Made by a program: the position numbers and the translations under genes. A DNA stretch of 40,161 nucleotides from Caloranaerobacter azorensis DSM 13643 (lineage in GTDB: Bacteria; Bacillota; Clostridia; Tissierellales; Thermohalobacteraceae): assembly GCF_900129995.1 (NCBI RefSeq), contig NZ_FQXO01000016.1:1-40161 (forward strand), written 5' to 3'. Under the pieces are notes generated by a model. The model did no database searches, had not been told where the DNA came from, and saw only the letters and a program-made list of their open reading frames with translations. How positions within the stretch are numbered: the first letter of the stretch is position 1; each line of letters opens with the position of its first letter. This document shows, one piece after another, positions 15,365 through 23,637 of this stretch.

Positions 15365-16378
15365 ATGAAAAAAATATTAGTAACAGGTGGAGCGGGTTTT
15401 ATTGGAAGTAACTTTATAAGGTATATGTTAAATAAATATGAAGATTACAAAATAATAAATTTAGATTTGCTTACATATGCAGGTAATTTAGAAAATTTAA
15501 AAGATGTAGAGGATAATCCTAATTATGAATTTATAAAAGGGGATATAGCAGATAGAGGATTAGTTAATAATCTATTTGAGAAATACAACTTTGATTATGT
15601 AATAAATTTTGCAGCAGAATCACATGTAGATAGAAGTATAGAAGACCCTGGAATATTCGTAAAAACAAATATCATGGGGACGCAAGTGCTTTTAGATGCA
15701 GCTAAAAAATATGGTATAGAGAAATATCTACAAGTATCTACAGATGAAGTATATGGTGCATTAGGACCTACAGGAATGTTTACTGAAAAAACTCCATTAG
15801 CACCAAACAGCCCATATTCAGCAAGTAAGGCTAGTGCTGACCTTTTGGTAAGGGCATATTATAAAACTTTTGGATTGCCTGTGAATATTACAAGATGTTC
15901 GAATAATTATGGACCATATCAGTTTCCAGAAAAATTAATACCGCTTATGATAGCCAACGCTTTAGAAGATAAAGATTTACCTGTCTATGGAGATGGACTA
16001 CAAGTAAGAGATTGGCTGCATGTAAAAGAACATTGTAGTGCTATAGATACTGTACTTCACAAAGGTAAAATTGGTGAAGTTTACAATGTAGGTGGAAATA
16101 ATGAAAAGAAAAATATAGAAATAGTAAAGCTAATATTAGAAAAGCTTGGTAAACCTGAATCGCTAATAAAATATGTAAAAGACAGACCAGGACATGATAG
16201 AAGATATGCAATTGATAATACAAAGATTACAACAGAACTAGGATGGGAACCAAGCTATACATTTGAACAAGGAATGGAAGAGACTATTCAGTGGTATTTA
16301 GATAATAGAGATTGGTGGGAGAAAATTAGAAGCGGTGAATATATGGAGTATTATGAAAGAATGTATGGAAATAGATAA
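15365..16378 (+). CDS. rfbB: dTDP-glucose 4,6-dehydratase
   Basis: The 337-aa short-chain dehydrogenase-type protein converts dTDP-glucose to dTDP-4-keto-6-deoxyglucose, the branch point of rhamnose and amino-deoxysugar synthesis. It has the NAD loop GGAGFIGSNFIRYML near residues 7-21, NFAAESHVDRSIEDP, the STDEVYG motif with the DE pair needed for dehydration, and YSASKASADLLVRAY with the catalytic Tyr and Lys. The ribosome binding site is GTGGAGG at 15352-15358. Its product may also feed the aminotransferase encoded at 17277. Confidence 0.96.
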   Translation: MKKILVTGGAGFIGSNFIRYMLNKYEDYKIINLDLLTYAGNLENLKDVEDNPNYEFIKGDIADRGLVNNLFEKYNFDYVINFAAESHVDRSIEDPGIFVKTNIMGTQVLLDAAKKYGIEKYLQVSTDEVYGALGPTGMFTEKTPLAPNSPYSASKASADLLVRAYYKTFGLPVNITRCSNNYGPYQFPEKLIPLMIANALEDKDLPVYGDGLQVRDWLHVKEHCSAIDTVLHKGKIGEVYNVGGNNEKKNIEIVKLILEKLGKPESLIKYVKDRPGHDRRYAIDNTKITTELGWEPSYTFEQGMEETIQWYLDNRDWWEKIRSGEYMEYYERMYGNR

Positions 16379-16409
16379 GAAAAAACTATTATAGTTAAGG
16401 TGAGATTAT

Positions 16410-17249
16410 ATGAAAATTTTATTATTAGGTGGATATGGACTTTTAGGCAGTGATATTTATAATGTTTTAGTAAGTAAAAGATATGAAGTAGTAAGATATA
16501 CAAAAAGAGAGTTAAATTTAATGGATAGAAAAAAGCTAGAGACAGTCCTTAAATATTATAATCCTCAAATAGTTATAAATGCTGCTGGTTATACTGATGT
16601 TAATAGAGCTCAAAATGATTTTCAAAGTGCTTTTGATATAAATTGTATTGGGACATATAATTTAGTTTATTCTCTGAAAAAAATAGATGCTAAATTGATA
16701 TATATTAGTACAGATTATATATTTAATGGTGAGAAAAACGAACCTTATACTGAAGAAGATGAAGCTTTACCATTAAATAATTATGGTTGGACCAAATTAG
16801 TGTCAGAAGATATAATTAGAGCTAATTATAAAAATTATTATATTATAAGAACATCATGGTTATTTGGCTTGAATGGGAGATGTTTCCCTAAAATTATATT
16901 GGACAAGTTAAAGAATAATAAAAAAGTTGAAGTAGTAGAAGACCAAATAGGTTCACCTACTTATACTATTGATTTGGCAGAGAATATATTAGATGTAGTT
17001 AATTTACCTTATGGGATTTATAATATAACAAACAGTGGTAATACATCATGGTATGACTATGCTAAATTAATTGCTGAATATGCAGGACTAGATTCATCCA
17101 ATATAATATCGATTAAAACGAATAAGTATTTTGAGAAAGTGAAACGACCATCATATTCTGTACTTAGTAATTCAAAGTGGAAAAGTTACAATAGACCATT
17201 GAGGCATTTTAGTGAGGCACTTAGAGATTTTATTGATAAAGTGATATAA
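16410..17249 (+). CDS. rfbD: dTDP-4-dehydrorhamnose reductase (intact copy)
   Basis: The 279-aa protein reduces the 4-keto group to give dTDP-L-rhamnose. The cofactor loop GGYGLLGSDIYNVL is at residues 7-20, followed by NAAGYTDVNRAQ, YISTDYIFNGEKNEPY, YGWTKLVSED with the Tyr-x3-Lys site, RTSWLFGLNGRCFP and EDQIGSPTYTIDLAE. It is similar to, but clearly diverged from, the broken copy at 12943, so the two are not a recent duplication. Ribosome binding site AAGGTGAG at 16397-16404. Confidence 0.95.
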   Translation: MKILLLGGYGLLGSDIYNVLVSKRYEVVRYTKRELNLMDRKKLETVLKYYNPQIVINAAGYTDVNRAQNDFQSAFDINCIGTYNLVYSLKKIDAKLIYISTDYIFNGEKNEPYTEEDEALPLNNYGWTKLVSEDIIRANYKNYYIIRTSWLFGLNGRCFPKIILDKLKNNKKVEVVEDQIGSPTYTIDLAENILDVVNLPYGIYNITNSGNTSWYDYAKLIAEYAGLDSSNIISIKTNKYFEKVKRPSYSVLSNSKWKSYNRPLRHFSEALRDFIDKVI

Positions 17250-17276
17250 ATAATATGCTTGAAAGGGGTTAAGATT

Positions 17277-18407
17277 ATGACTATACAGTTATTCAAACCA
17301 ACTTTTAGAGTGGAAGAATGTTTAGAAGAAATTAGAGAGTGTTTAGAGAAAGGATGGACAGGATTAGGATTTAAAACTATTGAATTTGAAGAAAAATGGA
17401 AAGAATATACTGGTTTTAAAAATGCTCATTTTTTAAATTCTGCAACTGCAGGTTTGCATCTAGCTATTAAGATTTTGAAAATGACAAATGGTTGGCAAGA
17501 TGGAGATGAAATAATATCAACACCATTAACATTTGTATCAACAAATCATGCAATAGCTTATGAAGGATTAAAGGTAGTTTTTGCTGATGTAGATGAATAT
17601 TTGTGTCTAGATCCTAAAGATGTAGAAAGGAAAATAACAAATAAAACGAAAGCTATTTTATTTGTAGGGCTTGGTGGAAGTACAGGTAAATATGAAGAGA
17701 TAGTTGAGATATGTAAAAGATACAAATTAAAATTAATAATTGATGCTGCTCATATGGCAGGAACTAGACTAAATGGGGAGATTCCTGGAAAGGAAGCAGA
17801 TGTATTAGTTTATTCATTTCAAGCGGTCAAAAATCTTCCAACTGCAGATTCAGGTATGATTTGTTTTAAAGAAGAAAAATATGATAAGCTGTGCAGAGAA
17901 ATGACATGGTTGGGAATTAATAAAGATACTTATGCCCGTACAAATGATAAAGGCGTGTATAAATGGAAATATGATGTTGAATATTTAGGCTATAAATATC
18001 ATGGAAATTCAATTATGGCTGCTATTGGATTGGTTCAATTAAAGTATTTAGATATAGATAATGCCTATAGAAGACAACTTGCAAAATGGTATGATGAAGG
18101 ATTCAAGAATCATTTAGATAAAATTAAACCTATTAGAGTTCCTATAAATTGTGAATCTTCAAGGCATTTATATATTATTGAAGTTAATAATAGAGATGAT
18201 TTATTGTTAGCACTAAATGAAAATGATATATATCCAGGAGTACATTATAGGGATAATACAGAATATAGAATGTATTCATATGCAAAAGGTACTTGTCCAA
18301 ATGCACATAGAATGAGTAATAGAGTATTATCTTTACCTATGCATTTAAGAATGACTAAATATGATGTAGATTATATTTGTGAGAAAATAATTAAATATAG
18401 TAAATAA
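17277..18407 (+). CDS. DegT/DnrJ/EryC1/StrS-family sugar-nucleotide aminotransferase
   Basis: The 376-aa PLP enzyme is of normal family length. Key features are HFLNSATAGLHLAIKIL (phosphate cradle), DAAHMAGTRLNG near residues 156-167 (Asp to the PLP ring nitrogen) and YSFQAVKNLPTADSGM with the Schiff-base lysine at about 185. These enzymes aminate keto-deoxysugar nucleotides. The rfb genes provide dTDP-4-keto-6-deoxyglucose, and no 3,4-ketoisomerase is visible, so a C4 amination (WecE-like) is the simplest proposal, followed by acetylation by the next gene. I use the ATG at 17277, 8 nt after GAAAGGGG; an in-frame TTG at 17259 lies before that ribosome binding site. Confidence 0.88.
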   Translation: MTIQLFKPTFRVEECLEEIRECLEKGWTGLGFKTIEFEEKWKEYTGFKNAHFLNSATAGLHLAIKILKMTNGWQDGDEIISTPLTFVSTNHAIAYEGLKVVFADVDEYLCLDPKDVERKITNKTKAILFVGLGGSTGKYEEIVEICKRYKLKLIIDAAHMAGTRLNGEIPGKEADVLVYSFQAVKNLPTADSGMICFKEEKYDKLCREMTWLGINKDTYARTNDKGVYKWKYDVEYLGYKYHGNSIMAAIGLVQLKYLDIDNAYRRQLAKWYDEGFKNHLDKIKPIRVPINCESSRHLYIIEVNNRDDLLLALNENDIYPGVHYRDNTEYRMYSYAKGTCPNAHRMSNRVLSLPMHLRMTKYDVDYICEKIIKYSK

Positions 18408-18424
18408 TAGAAGTGGGTGTAATT

Positions 18425-18967
18425 ATGGAGCATGATTATTTTGTTAAATGTAATGGGTTTATTTTAAGACCATTAAGAAAATCGGATTTAGAACTTTTAA
18501 GAAAGTGGAGAAATAGTGATAATATACGAATATGGTTTCTAAATCAAGGTATTATAGATACTAATCAACAGATGAAGTGGTTTGAAAAATATGTGAGAAA
18601 ACATAACGATTTAATGTTTATAATTGAGGAAACTGAAGAATTAATGCGACCAGTAGGAGCAGTAGCATTATATAATATAGATGATCATTTATTAGAAGCT
18701 GAATTTGGAAGATTAATGATTGGGGACTCTGAAGCAAGGGGTAAATATTTAGGATTGAAAGTTACAAAAGCTTTATGTGATTTTGGATTTAATACTTTGA
18801 AATTAAAAAAAATTTATTTAGAAGTTTATGAGGATAATAAACCTGCTATTAAAATCTATAAAAAATGTGGTTTTCAGTATGAGAGAGAATACATTAAGAA
18901 TAGAAGAAAAATCATAGTAATGCAGAAAATGGCGGAACGAGTGATGGAAAATGAAAAAGAAGACTAA
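18425..18967 (+). CDS. GNAT-family N-acetyltransferase, likely acting on an amino-sugar nucleotide
   Basis: The 180-aa protein is a GNAT: FILRPLRKSDLELLRKWRN near the N-terminus, an acetyl-CoA loop region (SEARGKYLGLKVTKALCDF near residues 100-118) and the late motif LEVYEDNKPAIKIYKKCGFQ. Such proteins beside DegT aminotransferases N-acetylate 4-amino-4,6-dideoxysugars (WecD and PseH are known cases). The ATG at 18425 has AAGTGGGTG upstream. It overlaps the next gene by 17 bp. Confidence 0.8.
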   Translation: MEHDYFVKCNGFILRPLRKSDLELLRKWRNSDNIRIWFLNQGIIDTNQQMKWFEKYVRKHNDLMFIIEETEELMRPVGAVALYNIDDHLLEAEFGRLMIGDSEARGKYLGLKVTKALCDFGFNTLKLKKIYLEVYEDNKPAIKIYKKCGFQYEREYIKNRRKIIVMQKMAERVMENEKED

Positions 18968-20129
18968 AATATTAGCTATTTGTCAAAGTAAAATTCCTTC
19001 AGCTGTGGTAGGGGTTATTAAATCATTAGATTATTTGTCAAAAAAAGGTGTTATAGATTTTCAATTTGTAGAGAGTATTAATGTTACAAAAACTCTTTTA
19101 GCTGAAATAGATACGTTAATTTGTATTAGAGGAGCAGAGGAAATAGAATTAAATATAGTAAGCGAATGTAAGAGACTTGGTAAATATATAATATATTTTA
19201 TTGATGACGATTTATTAAACGTACCATTTTCAGCTAAGTGTTCCATGTATTTTAATAATGAAATTATTAGAAATAATATATATAAAATTATGAAATTATC
19301 ACATTGTTTATGGACTACAAACAAAAATATTGATTATAAATATAGAGGCTTCTTTGAAAGGTCAGTAGTTTTAGATGCTCCTGCTCTTCTTTTAGATAGT
19401 AAAGAAATATGTTGTCAAAATAAAGAGAATAATAAAATAGTAATAGGTTTTTGTGGAGGAATTGATCATAAATCTTTTTTAGAAGAATTGCTGGATGATA
19501 CCATAAAAGTAATATTAGATAAATATTCCAATAAAGTGAAGTTTGAGTTTATGGGAGCAAGACCGTCATTTATTGAGAAATATTCACTAACTTATATTCC
19601 GTATCAGAAAGATCATAAAATATATGCAGAAATTATAAAATCTAGAGGTTGGGATATTGGTCTAGCTCCATTGCCAAAATCAGAATTTCATTCTTGTAAG
19701 TATTTTAATAAATTTTTGGAATATGGAGCTATTGGAGCAGCTGGGGTTTATTCAAATGTAGAACCTTATACTTATATTATAAAAAATGGATTTAATGGCA
19801 TTTTAGTCGATAATAAAACTGAAGATTGGATAAGAGCTATTACTTATTTAATAGAAAATAGGAATGTTATGTATTCAATTAAGATAAATGCGAAAAAACA
19901 ATTAGAGAGGGATTTTTCTATTTCTTCAATAGCTAATGATATTATTTCAAAAATACCAGAATTAACAGAATACTTTGCTCCTTATTGTAATGAGAAAAAG
20001 ATAAAATTTGATAATAGAAAAAAAAATAAGTTTATTTATAAACTTTTAAGTATTTTAAAGAGAGAAGGGATAAGAGCCCCTATTTACATTGTTAAAAGAA
20101 TTCTTTTAAAGATAAAAACAAATTTTTGA
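18951..20129 (+). CDS. Glycosyltransferase, GT-B fold (CgeB-like)
   Basis: The 392-aa protein has a GT-B pattern: an N-terminal half with ICRGAEEIELNIVSECKRLGK-type sequence and IYFIDDDLLNVP, and a C-terminal donor-binding half with GFCGGIDHKSFLEELL, GLAPLPKSEFHSCKYFNKFLEYGAIG and a final NGILVDNKTEDWI. The segment KYFNKFLEYGAIGAAGVYSNVEPY closely parallels the C-terminal half of the protein encoded at 21752, so they are distant paralogues. It probably adds one sugar of the glycan in the cytoplasm; donor and acceptor cannot be read. The C-terminal 50 residues are very basic and may touch the membrane. Confidence 0.75.
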   Translation: MKKKTKILAICQSKIPSAVVGVIKSLDYLSKKGVIDFQFVESINVTKTLLAEIDTLICIRGAEEIELNIVSECKRLGKYIIYFIDDDLLNVPFSAKCSMYFNNEIIRNNIYKIMKLSHCLWTTNKNIDYKYRGFFERSVVLDAPALLLDSKEICCQNKENNKIVIGFCGGIDHKSFLEELLDDTIKVILDKYSNKVKFEFMGARPSFIEKYSLTYIPYQKDHKIYAEIIKSRGWDIGLAPLPKSEFHSCKYFNKFLEYGAIGAAGVYSNVEPYTYIIKNGFNGILVDNKTEDWIRAITYLIENRNVMYSIKINAKKQLERDFSISSIANDIISKIPELTEYFAPYCNEKKIKFDNRKKNKFIYKLLSILKREGIRAPIYIVKRILLKIKTNF

Positions 20130-20175
20130 ACTTATTAATTAAAAAAGTTAATCATGAAATGTGAGGGTGAACAAA

Positions 20176-20955
20176 TTGCAATATTTTAAAAATATATATA
20201 GGGCAAGATATATTCTATTCAGCCTTGTCCGACAAGATTTGAAAAATAAATATAGAAATTCATTATTGGGAATTGCTTGGTCTTTATTAACTCCATTGGG
20301 ACTGGTTACAATAATAGGTTTTGTTTTTTCTGTTGTATTAGGACAACCTATAAAAGAATTTATACCTTTCTTATTTTCTGGATTAATGCCATGGTTTTTT
20401 ATTGTGGAAAGTGCAAGTGGAGGTACAGTAGCATTTATTGTTGCTGAAGGGTATATTAAGCAAACACAAACTCCAGTTGAGATTTTCCCAATAAGAGTTT
20501 CATTAGGCGCATTTATTAATCTTATATATTCTCTGTTAGCATTCTTTATAGTTTATTTGTTTATAAGTTTTGAAAAATTTAATTTAAATATGTTTATGAT
20601 AATACCTGCTCTTATGATTTGGTTAATATTAGGCATATCCTTATCGACAATTGCTGCTATAATTAATACATATATAAGAGATTATGCTCATTTACAATCA
20701 TTAGTATTACAAGGGCTATTTTATGCAACACCGATTATGTTTCCTCCTGAAATGTTAAAAGCGAGAAATTTTTCTTGGATATACATGTGGAATCCTTTTT
20801 ATTATATGATGGAGATTATAAGGAAACCTTTATTAGGAGATAAAATTCCAGAACTATTTATTTGGATAGTAGCATTGTTATTTACTTTAATTTTATTTAT
20901 AATCGCAGTAATTCTTATGACAAGAATAAATAGAAAAATTACTTTTTTAATATAG
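20176..20955 (+). CDS. wzm: ABC glycan exporter, membrane subunit (Wzm-type)
   Basis: The 259-aa protein is an ABC-2 permease with six hydrophobic segments. It begins with the typical ARYILFSLVRQDLKNKYRNSLLGIAWSLLTPL pattern of polysaccharide exporters (Wzm, TagG, RfbA-type). With the ATPase encoded next it moves undecaprenyl-diphosphate-linked glycan across the membrane. I choose TTG at 20176, 6 nt after GAGGGTG (20163-20169); GTG codons at 20161 and 20167 lie inside the ribosome binding site. Confidence 0.9.
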   Translation: MQYFKNIYRARYILFSLVRQDLKNKYRNSLLGIAWSLLTPLGLVTIIGFVFSVVLGQPIKEFIPFLFSGLMPWFFIVESASGGTVAFIVAEGYIKQTQTPVEIFPIRVSLGAFINLIYSLLAFFIVYLFISFEKFNLNMFMIIPALMIWLILGISLSTIAAIINTYIRDYAHLQSLVLQGLFYATPIMFPPEMLKARNFSWIYMWNPFYYMMEIIRKPLLGDKIPELFIWIVALLFTLILFIIAVILMTRINRKITFLI

Positions 20956-20973
20956 AGTTTAGGAAGTGAAAGA

Positions 20974-21717
20974 ATGAGTCAAATTATACTCAAAGATATA
21001 AAATTAGTATATCAAATAAAAAAAGAAAAAAGGATAAAAGATATATTTATTAAATCCAGACATACTTTGAATAATAGTTTATTAGCTAATAATAAAATTC
21101 TTGCATTAAAAAACATAAATCTAGAACTACGAGATGGAGATAGATTAGGTATTATTGGTCATAACGGTGCTGGTAAGAGTTCTTTACTTAAATTGATAGC
21201 AGGAATATATCCTCCAACAAGTGGTCAAATACAAGTAGATGGTAGAATAGCAACTTTATTTGAATTAGCTACAGGGTTTGAAATGGAAGCTACAGGATGG
21301 GACAATATTTATTTAAGAGGGCTTATGTTGGGAGAAACACCTGACAGTATAAAGCAAAAGGCGGATGAAATAGCTGAATTTAGTGAATTAGGAGAGTATC
21401 TAAATATACCTGTTAAATATTACTCATCAGGTATGTTTATGAGACTGGCTTTTTCAATATCAACAGCTATAGAACCTGATATATTATTACTAGATGAAGT
21501 TGTAGCGGCAGGAGATGCTAGCTTTTTAAATAAAGCTAAAAAGAGAATGAGAGAGCTTATGGATAGCGTAAAAATATTAGTTTTTGTTACACATGATATG
21601 ATATCATTGAAAGATTTTTGCAATAAATGTATATGGTTAGAAAATGGACATATAAAAATGGAGGGTTCTCCAGATGAAGTTTCTCATAAGTATTTAAGTA
21701 GTATTGGATTAGGTTAG
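20974..21717 (+). CDS. wzt: ABC glycan exporter, ATPase subunit (Wzt-type, without C-terminal glycan-binding domain)
   Basis: The 247-aa ATPase shows Walker A GHNGAGKSS (residues 62-70), the signature YSSGMFMRLAF (150-160), Walker B ILLLDE (170-175) and the H-loop His207 in VTHDM. An N-terminal addition before the first strand (SQIILKDIKLVYQIKKEKRIKDIF) is usual for Wzt/TagH. It ends at about the limit of the nucleotide-binding domain. Wzt proteins that read capped chain ends, such as E. coli O9a, carry about 150-200 more residues forming a carbohydrate-binding domain, which this one lacks. Start ATG at 20974 with AGGAAGTG upstream. Confidence 0.92.
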   Translation: MSQIILKDIKLVYQIKKEKRIKDIFIKSRHTLNNSLLANNKILALKNINLELRDGDRLGIIGHNGAGKSSLLKLIAGIYPPTSGQIQVDGRIATLFELATGFEMEATGWDNIYLRGLMLGETPDSIKQKADEIAEFSELGEYLNIPVKYYSSGMFMRLAFSISTAIEPDILLLDEVVAAGDASFLNKAKKRMRELMDSVKILVFVTHDMISLKDFCNKCIWLENGHIKMEGSPDEVSHKYLSSIGLG

Positions 21718-21751
21718 TTTAGTTCGTTATAAATATCAGGGAGGTATGTTA

Positions 21752-23635
21752 TTGAGTAATTTAGTTGAGAAAAAACAATTATCTGTAATATTACCGTGCT
21801 TTGGAAGATATGAAATTATAGAATCATATTTAAAAGATACAATAAAACAGTTAAGTTTGTACGAACAATATTTTAATTTAGTAGTAGTATTAGATGGGAT
21901 TTATTGGGAAAACGTACCTTTGATTAGAACATTAAAAACTAGATTTACTGATGTTGAAATAATAACAGTTAAAGATGAAACACATTTGCCTGCTTTTTTA
22001 TATAATGTAGGAATCAGCAGAGTTAAAACTCCATATGTTACATTTGCATGGGCGGGGAGTTCTTTGCATATAGAAGTTGTTGAGAAGCTTAATTCAATAT
22101 TTGCTACTGCTGATAGATTGGAGAAGGTATATTATTTAAATATAGGGAAACCTAAAAAATTACCATATTACCCTAATGATGCTTTGAGATATGGATGGTG
22201 TCAATGTGAAAAAATCTATGAAATTAACCATTTGTTTGTTAGTATTGAAATTTTCAAAGAAATAGGTTATTTTGATGAAAGCCGCATAATTCAAAGTGCT
22301 TTTGATTGGGATTTTATAATAAGGTTAGCCAGAAATTATACGTTTCATGAAATTATGACATTAATTGCTGAAAATAAATTGACATTTGATATTTATCCAT
22401 TTAACAAAACTTTTAATGTATCAAAAGATATTATTCATAGATATATATTAAGAACAAAGATTGGAACTAAAGAAAAATTGGACTATAATTTAACAGAGAA
22501 TGAATTGCTATTTATAAATGATTTGCCTCAACAAGATAGAATGTTTTTGCTTAGAAATATAGAGCATGAAGATAATAGTATTATGAACTTAACAGAAAGC
22601 AAAAAAAAGGGGAATTACAAGATAACAATTGTTAGTGGTCTTTGGGATTATGTACACAATCAATTATGTTTTTTTAATTATTTAGACAAACTTTATGGGA
22701 AGAATTTTGCTACTTATAAAGTTATATTTGATTTTTCTATAACTATTGATGATATAAAAGATTCAGACTTGGTAATTTTTTCTAGATGCAGAAATCCAAG
22801 GATAATAGATATATTGAAATATTGTGAAGCTAATAACATAAATACTCTTTATATGATTGATGACAATTGGTTATGGGTTGGAAAAGATTGGCCGGAAGAT
22901 TATGGGCATATTTTTTCGCCGGGAAAACCGGATTATGATGTGTTTGTTGAAGCATTAAAGATGTGTGATGCTACTTTGGTATATAACAAGTATTTGGAGG
23001 AAGATATAAAGCCTTATGCAAACAAAGTGTATAGAATAAAGGTAAATGTTAATTTGGATTTTTATAATACTGTTACTAATAAGACTGATGAGTATTTAAT
23101 TATAGGATATTCTGGTTCACTTAGATATGATAATGAGGCTTTTAAGGCTCTAGCTGAGGTTGCTAAAGAGAATAAGGGAATAAAAGTGTTAATTTTTGGT
23201 TTCCTTACATCTGAACAAGAAGAATTATTTAAAGATGTTCAATTGATAAAATTAGAGTATAAATCATATTTTGAGTATTGCAAGCAAATTTCAAGTATAA
23301 ACCCAGCTATTTTATTGGCTCCACTAGATAACAGCAGAACATCTATGTCAAAATGTCCAAATAAGTATTTAGAGATAACAGCAGCAGGTAGTGTAGGAAT
23401 ATACTCAGATGTGTATCCATACAATGAAATAATAAAAGATAATGTTAATGGGTTGTTAGTAAAATATAATTATAAAGAAGTTTGGAAAGAAAAAATCTTA
23501 TATTTATTACAAAATAAGAATGTTTTAGAGGAAATAAAAAGAAATAGTATTGCAGATGTAAAAAATAGGTTTTCGACTGATGTTGTAATTGAACAATTTT
23601 GTGAAGTTATTAACTTAGTAATTAGGGGAGAATAG
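21752..23635 (+). CDS. Two-domain glycosyltransferase (GT2-like N-terminus, GT-B C-terminus)
   Basis: The 627-aa protein joins two modules. Residues 1 to about 270 look like a GT-A/GT2 domain (LSVILPCFGRYEIIESYLKDT at the start, GYFDESRIIQSAFDWDFIIRLA later), and about 285-627 is a CgeB-like GT-B domain (IIGYSGSLRYDNEAF, ILLAPLDNSRTSMSKCPNKYLE, VNGLLVKY). At the place where GT2 enzymes have a DxD metal motif after PYVTF, this one has AWAGSSLH, with no acidic residue, so the first domain may be inactive or act without metal. I choose TTG at 21752 because GGAGGT (21740-21745) is 6 nt upstream; ATG 21746 directly abuts that site. The next gene starts 2 bp after the stop. Confidence 0.75.
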   Translation: MSNLVEKKQLSVILPCFGRYEIIESYLKDTIKQLSLYEQYFNLVVVLDGIYWENVPLIRTLKTRFTDVEIITVKDETHLPAFLYNVGISRVKTPYVTFAWAGSSLHIEVVEKLNSIFATADRLEKVYYLNIGKPKKLPYYPNDALRYGWCQCEKIYEINHLFVSIEIFKEIGYFDESRIIQSAFDWDFIIRLARNYTFHEIMTLIAENKLTFDIYPFNKTFNVSKDIIHRYILRTKIGTKEKLDYNLTENELLFINDLPQQDRMFLLRNIEHEDNSIMNLTESKKKGNYKITIVSGLWDYVHNQLCFFNYLDKLYGKNFATYKVIFDFSITIDDIKDSDLVIFSRCRNPRIIDILKYCEANNINTLYMIDDNWLWVGKDWPEDYGHIFSPGKPDYDVFVEALKMCDATLVYNKYLEEDIKPYANKVYRIKVNVNLDFYNTVTNKTDEYLIIGYSGSLRYDNEAFKALAEVAKENKGIKVLIFGFLTSEQEELFKDVQLIKLEYKSYFEYCKQISSINPAILLAPLDNSRTSMSKCPNKYLEITAAGSVGIYSDVYPYNEIIKDNVNGLLVKYNYKEVWKEKILYLLQNKNVLEEIKRNSIADVKNRFSTDVVIEQFCEVINLVIRGE

Positions 23636-23637
23636 AA

